NCBI GenBank assembly: GCA_042218065.1
Contig: JBDGRL010000066.1
Coordinates: 1 to 6,379, forward strand
DNA length: 6,379 nucleotides
DNA from: JBDGRJ01 sp042218065
GTDB lineage: Bacteria > Patescibacteriota > Patescibacteriia > Magasanikbacterales > UBA922
Direction: 5' to 3'
Part shown: one piece after another, positions 5,269 to 6,379 of the stretch
Position numbering within the stretch: position 1 is the stretch's first letter
Layout of the letters: every line of letters starts with the position of its first letter
Notes under the pieces: model-generated
Told to the model about the DNA's origin: nothing
Databases searched by the model: none
The model's input: only the letters and a program-made list of their open reading frames with translations
Made by a program: the position numbers and the translations under genes

Positions 5269-5352
5269 CCGGGATACTCCCGGCTGTAAAATTATCTAGT
5301 TTAATAAGATAATTTTATAAGCCACGAGCATCTTATGATATTTTAAGGCTTA
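5269..5352. repeat. Three consecutive inverted repeats upstream of the DUF1257 trio
   Basis: CCGGGA-TAC-TCCCGG lies at 5269-5283. A perfect 11-bp pair, TAAAATTATCT (5287-5297) with AGATAATTTTA (5307-5317), follows with a 9-bp loop. TAAGCC (5318-5323) pairs with GGCTTA (5347-5352). The set occupies the interval where the operon promoter must lie. I see no convincing -35/-10 pair there, although AT-rich -10-like sequences occur inside the second repeat. The repeats could be an operator or a leader structure. The first one marks the change from GC-richer to AT-rich DNA. Confidence 0.5.
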
Positions 5353-5368
5353 AGTAGTAAAATAATTT

Positions 5369-5404
5369 CAGGAAAGAGAGTATAGATTAATACCCTCTTC
5401 CCTG
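5369..5404 (-). terminator. Terminator of the 247-aa gene
   Basis: In minus-strand RNA, CAGGGAAGAGGGUAU (5404-5390) pairs along 15 positions with AUACUCUCUUUCCUG (5383-5369), using two G-U pairs and a 6-nt loop. In plus-strand RNA those two would be A-C mismatches, so the element works on the minus strand. It starts 9 bp after the stop codon at 5414 and is followed by AAATTATTTTACT, a mediocre U-tract. It separates the 247-aa gene from the DUF1257 trio. Confidence 0.7.
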
Positions 5405-5413
5405 ATTGAATCT

Positions 5414-6157
5414 TTAGTAGGCTAAAGTCCAATTTCTTTGATAGGAACAAAAAAGGTGTTTTTTCAAAAAGTTAAGCACCTCCATTTTTTTTATTTCTTT
5501 ATCTGTAAGTAACCAATCTTTAGGCAAATCTTTGATTGAAGTTGAGTGATAAGCAAGAATTTGTCTAAATATTTCTGATTTTAAGTCTGTACCCCAATTT
5601 AGCTCTTTGTTTTTTTTTACAGTTTCTTTATTTCTTTTAAGTTCTCTCAATATATTATTTTTGTTTTTAAACTCTTTCTTATCTTCTATTCTATTTAATA
5701 TCTCGGTTACATCATTTCTCCATTTTCTTAGAGGAGCTTGATCTTTTATATTTCTATACTTTGATCTAGGATCAATTTTTTCATTTCTCATTCTCCTTGC
5801 ATTTCCCAGCTCTAAACGATACTTTTTTTGGTAGTCGTCAAATATTTTTATTCTTTCTATTACTGGTACAGGTGATTCAAAGTTTTTTACTTTATTTATC
5901 ATTTTTTGCGGTACTTCCCCTTCGGCTCTATAAGCTCTATATTTATAAACGCAAGTTCCATCAAGTCTATCTTTGTAGAGGTGTATTACTCCGGTGATAT
6001 AAAAGTGTTTTGTATGGAGGTGCCACACTCTTTCTGGTACTTCATTTATTTTATTGCTACAATCTTGACAAATTTCATCTTTTCTTTCCTTGCATATAAA
6101 CCTTCCATAATAGTACTTTTTTTTACCATGCTTAAACCTTTTTAGTTCCGTATCCAT
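5414..6157 (-). CDS. Basic protein with Cys/His cluster (247 aa), function unknown
   Basis: The N-terminal part holds C22-X7-C30-X2-C33 (FICKERKDEICQDC) followed by HLHTKH at 46-51 and another cysteine in DGTCVYKY. This arrangement could bind zinc. From about residue 100 on it is a Lys/Arg/Asn/Glu-rich helical protein without recognisable motifs, ending NWTLAY. There is no signal peptide or membrane segment. AAAGGAGG lies 5 nt before the ATG at 6157. A well-formed promoter (6255-6283) and a terminator (5369-5404) make it a single-gene transcript. It is strongly AT-rich, like the other flanking genes. The basic charge plus a metal cluster would fit nucleic-acid binding, for example a phage- or plasmid-encoded protein, but I recognise no family and assign no function. 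Confidence 0.75.
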   Translation of the reverse strand: MDTELKRFKHGKKKYYYGRFICKERKDEICQDCSNKINEVPERVWHLHTKHFYITGVIHLYKDRLDGTCVYKYRAYRAEGEVPQKMINKVKNFESPVPVIERIKIFDDYQKKYRLELGNARRMRNEKIDPRSKYRNIKDQAPLRKWRNDVTEILNRIEDKKEFKNKNNILRELKRNKETVKKNKELNWGTDLKSEIFRQILAYHSTSIKDLPKDWLLTDKEIKKMEVLNFLKKHLFCSYQRNWTLAY

Positions 6158-6198
6158 TTACGCCTCCTTTGTAAGGAACAATGGTCTGGCTGAAACCC

Positions 6199-6224
6199 TT
6201 CTAGAAAATTCTTTTCTTCTAGAA
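6199..6224. repeat. Two TTCTAGAA palindromes in the leader of the 247-aa gene
   Basis: The 8-bp palindrome TTCTAGAA occurs at 6199-6206 and 6217-6224, 18 bp centre to centre, and the flanks also match (CTTCTAGAAA both times). In the minus transcript they lie between the start point near 6248 and the ATG. They can form one hairpin or serve as a tandem protein-binding site downstream of the promoter, consistent with roadblock repression. Confidence 0.45.
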
Positions 6225-6254
6225 AGATTCCAACTTTAATTTCAATATCATAAA

Positions 6255-6283
6255 ATCATAACATCTTGTTTAAACTTTGTCAA
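6255..6283 (-). promoter_or_regulatory. Sigma70-type promoter of the 247-aa gene
   Basis: On the minus strand TTGACA (6283-6278) and TATGAT (6260-6255) are separated by exactly 17 bp. The transcript would start near 6248 and have a leader of roughly 90 nt. Confidence 0.8.
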
Positions 6284-6291
6284 GTTTATCA

Positions 6292-6320
6292 TTGACACTA
6301 TGATGACACTTTGTTATACT
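6292..6320 (+). promoter_or_regulatory. Sigma70-type promoter reading off the right edge
   Basis: TTGACA (6292-6297) and TATACT (6315-6320) are separated by exactly 17 bp. Its -35 box and that of the opposing promoter are 8 bp apart and mirror each other (TGTCAA/TTGACA). TGACACT occurs at 6293-6299 and again at 6304-6310, one helical turn apart, overlapping the -35 box and spacer, which looks like a regulator site. Confidence 0.8.
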
Positions 6321-6369
6321 ATCTACTGACGGCATAGACTTACTCCAAGGAGGTTTATTCATACATAAC

Positions 6370-6379
6370 ATGACAGCCC
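6370..6379 (+). CDS. Possible start of a rightward gene, cut by the window edge
   Basis: AAGGAGG (6347-6353) follows the plus-strand promoter. The only ATG before the edge is at 6370, 16 nt away, which is longer than usual. An in-frame ATA at 6361 would be at normal distance but is a rare start. Only three codons (Met-Thr-Ala) are visible, so nothing can be said of the product, and the transcript might instead be non-coding. Confidence 0.3.

Noticed and set aside
5797..6145. Plus-strand membrane-like frames opposite the 247-aa gene
   Set aside because: Their hydrophobic, Phe-rich sequence is what antisense of a Lys/Glu-rich AT-rich gene yields, and no start signals are present.

Overview
The window is bacterial DNA: AGGAGG-type ribosome binding sites sit 4-6 nt before nearly every start, genes overlap at ATGA-type junctions, and there are clean sigma70-like promoters. 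It is a base-composition mosaic. Two GC-richer blocks (about 1546-3650 and 3771-5283) lie in strongly AT-rich DNA with lysine-rich, hard-to-name proteins. That looks like accessory DNA such as a plasmid, island or other mobile region. The acidic proteins in the GC-richer blocks would fit a salt-adapted source, but no taxon can be named.

All confident genes are on the minus strand, so transcription runs right to left. From the right: a 247-aa protein with a putative Zn-binding Cys/His cluster (5414-6157), driven by one of two back-to-back promoters near 6255-6320 and closed by a terminator at 5369-5404. Next comes a tight three-gene unit: a DUF1257 (Ycf35-like) protein (4730-5200), a DUF2997-like small protein (4503-4733) and an NrdG-type radical SAM protein (3902-4510), overlapping by 4 and 8 nt. 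Then an intergenic stretch full of inverted repeats (3518-3901), a 611-aa Ycf46-like AAA ATPase (1682-3517), a 160-aa lysine-rich orphan (1037-1519), a 174-aa coiled-coil protein with its own promoter (278-802), and a truncated gene at the left edge.

The centre of interest is the DUF1257 / DUF2997 / radical SAM / Ycf46-like AAA module, a set of conserved but biochemically undefined families. Its likely logic is an AAA remodeller working with two small partners and an iron-sulfur radical enzyme, but that is inference.

The most unusual non-coding feature is a 120-122-bp direct repeat present twice, at 1546-1667 and 3771-3890. Each copy begins 11-14 bp beyond the stop codon of a module gene, at a GC-rich/AT-rich boundary. 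Each holds three successive hairpins. The two copies are nearly identical except inside the middle hairpin, where sequence differs but pairing is largely kept.
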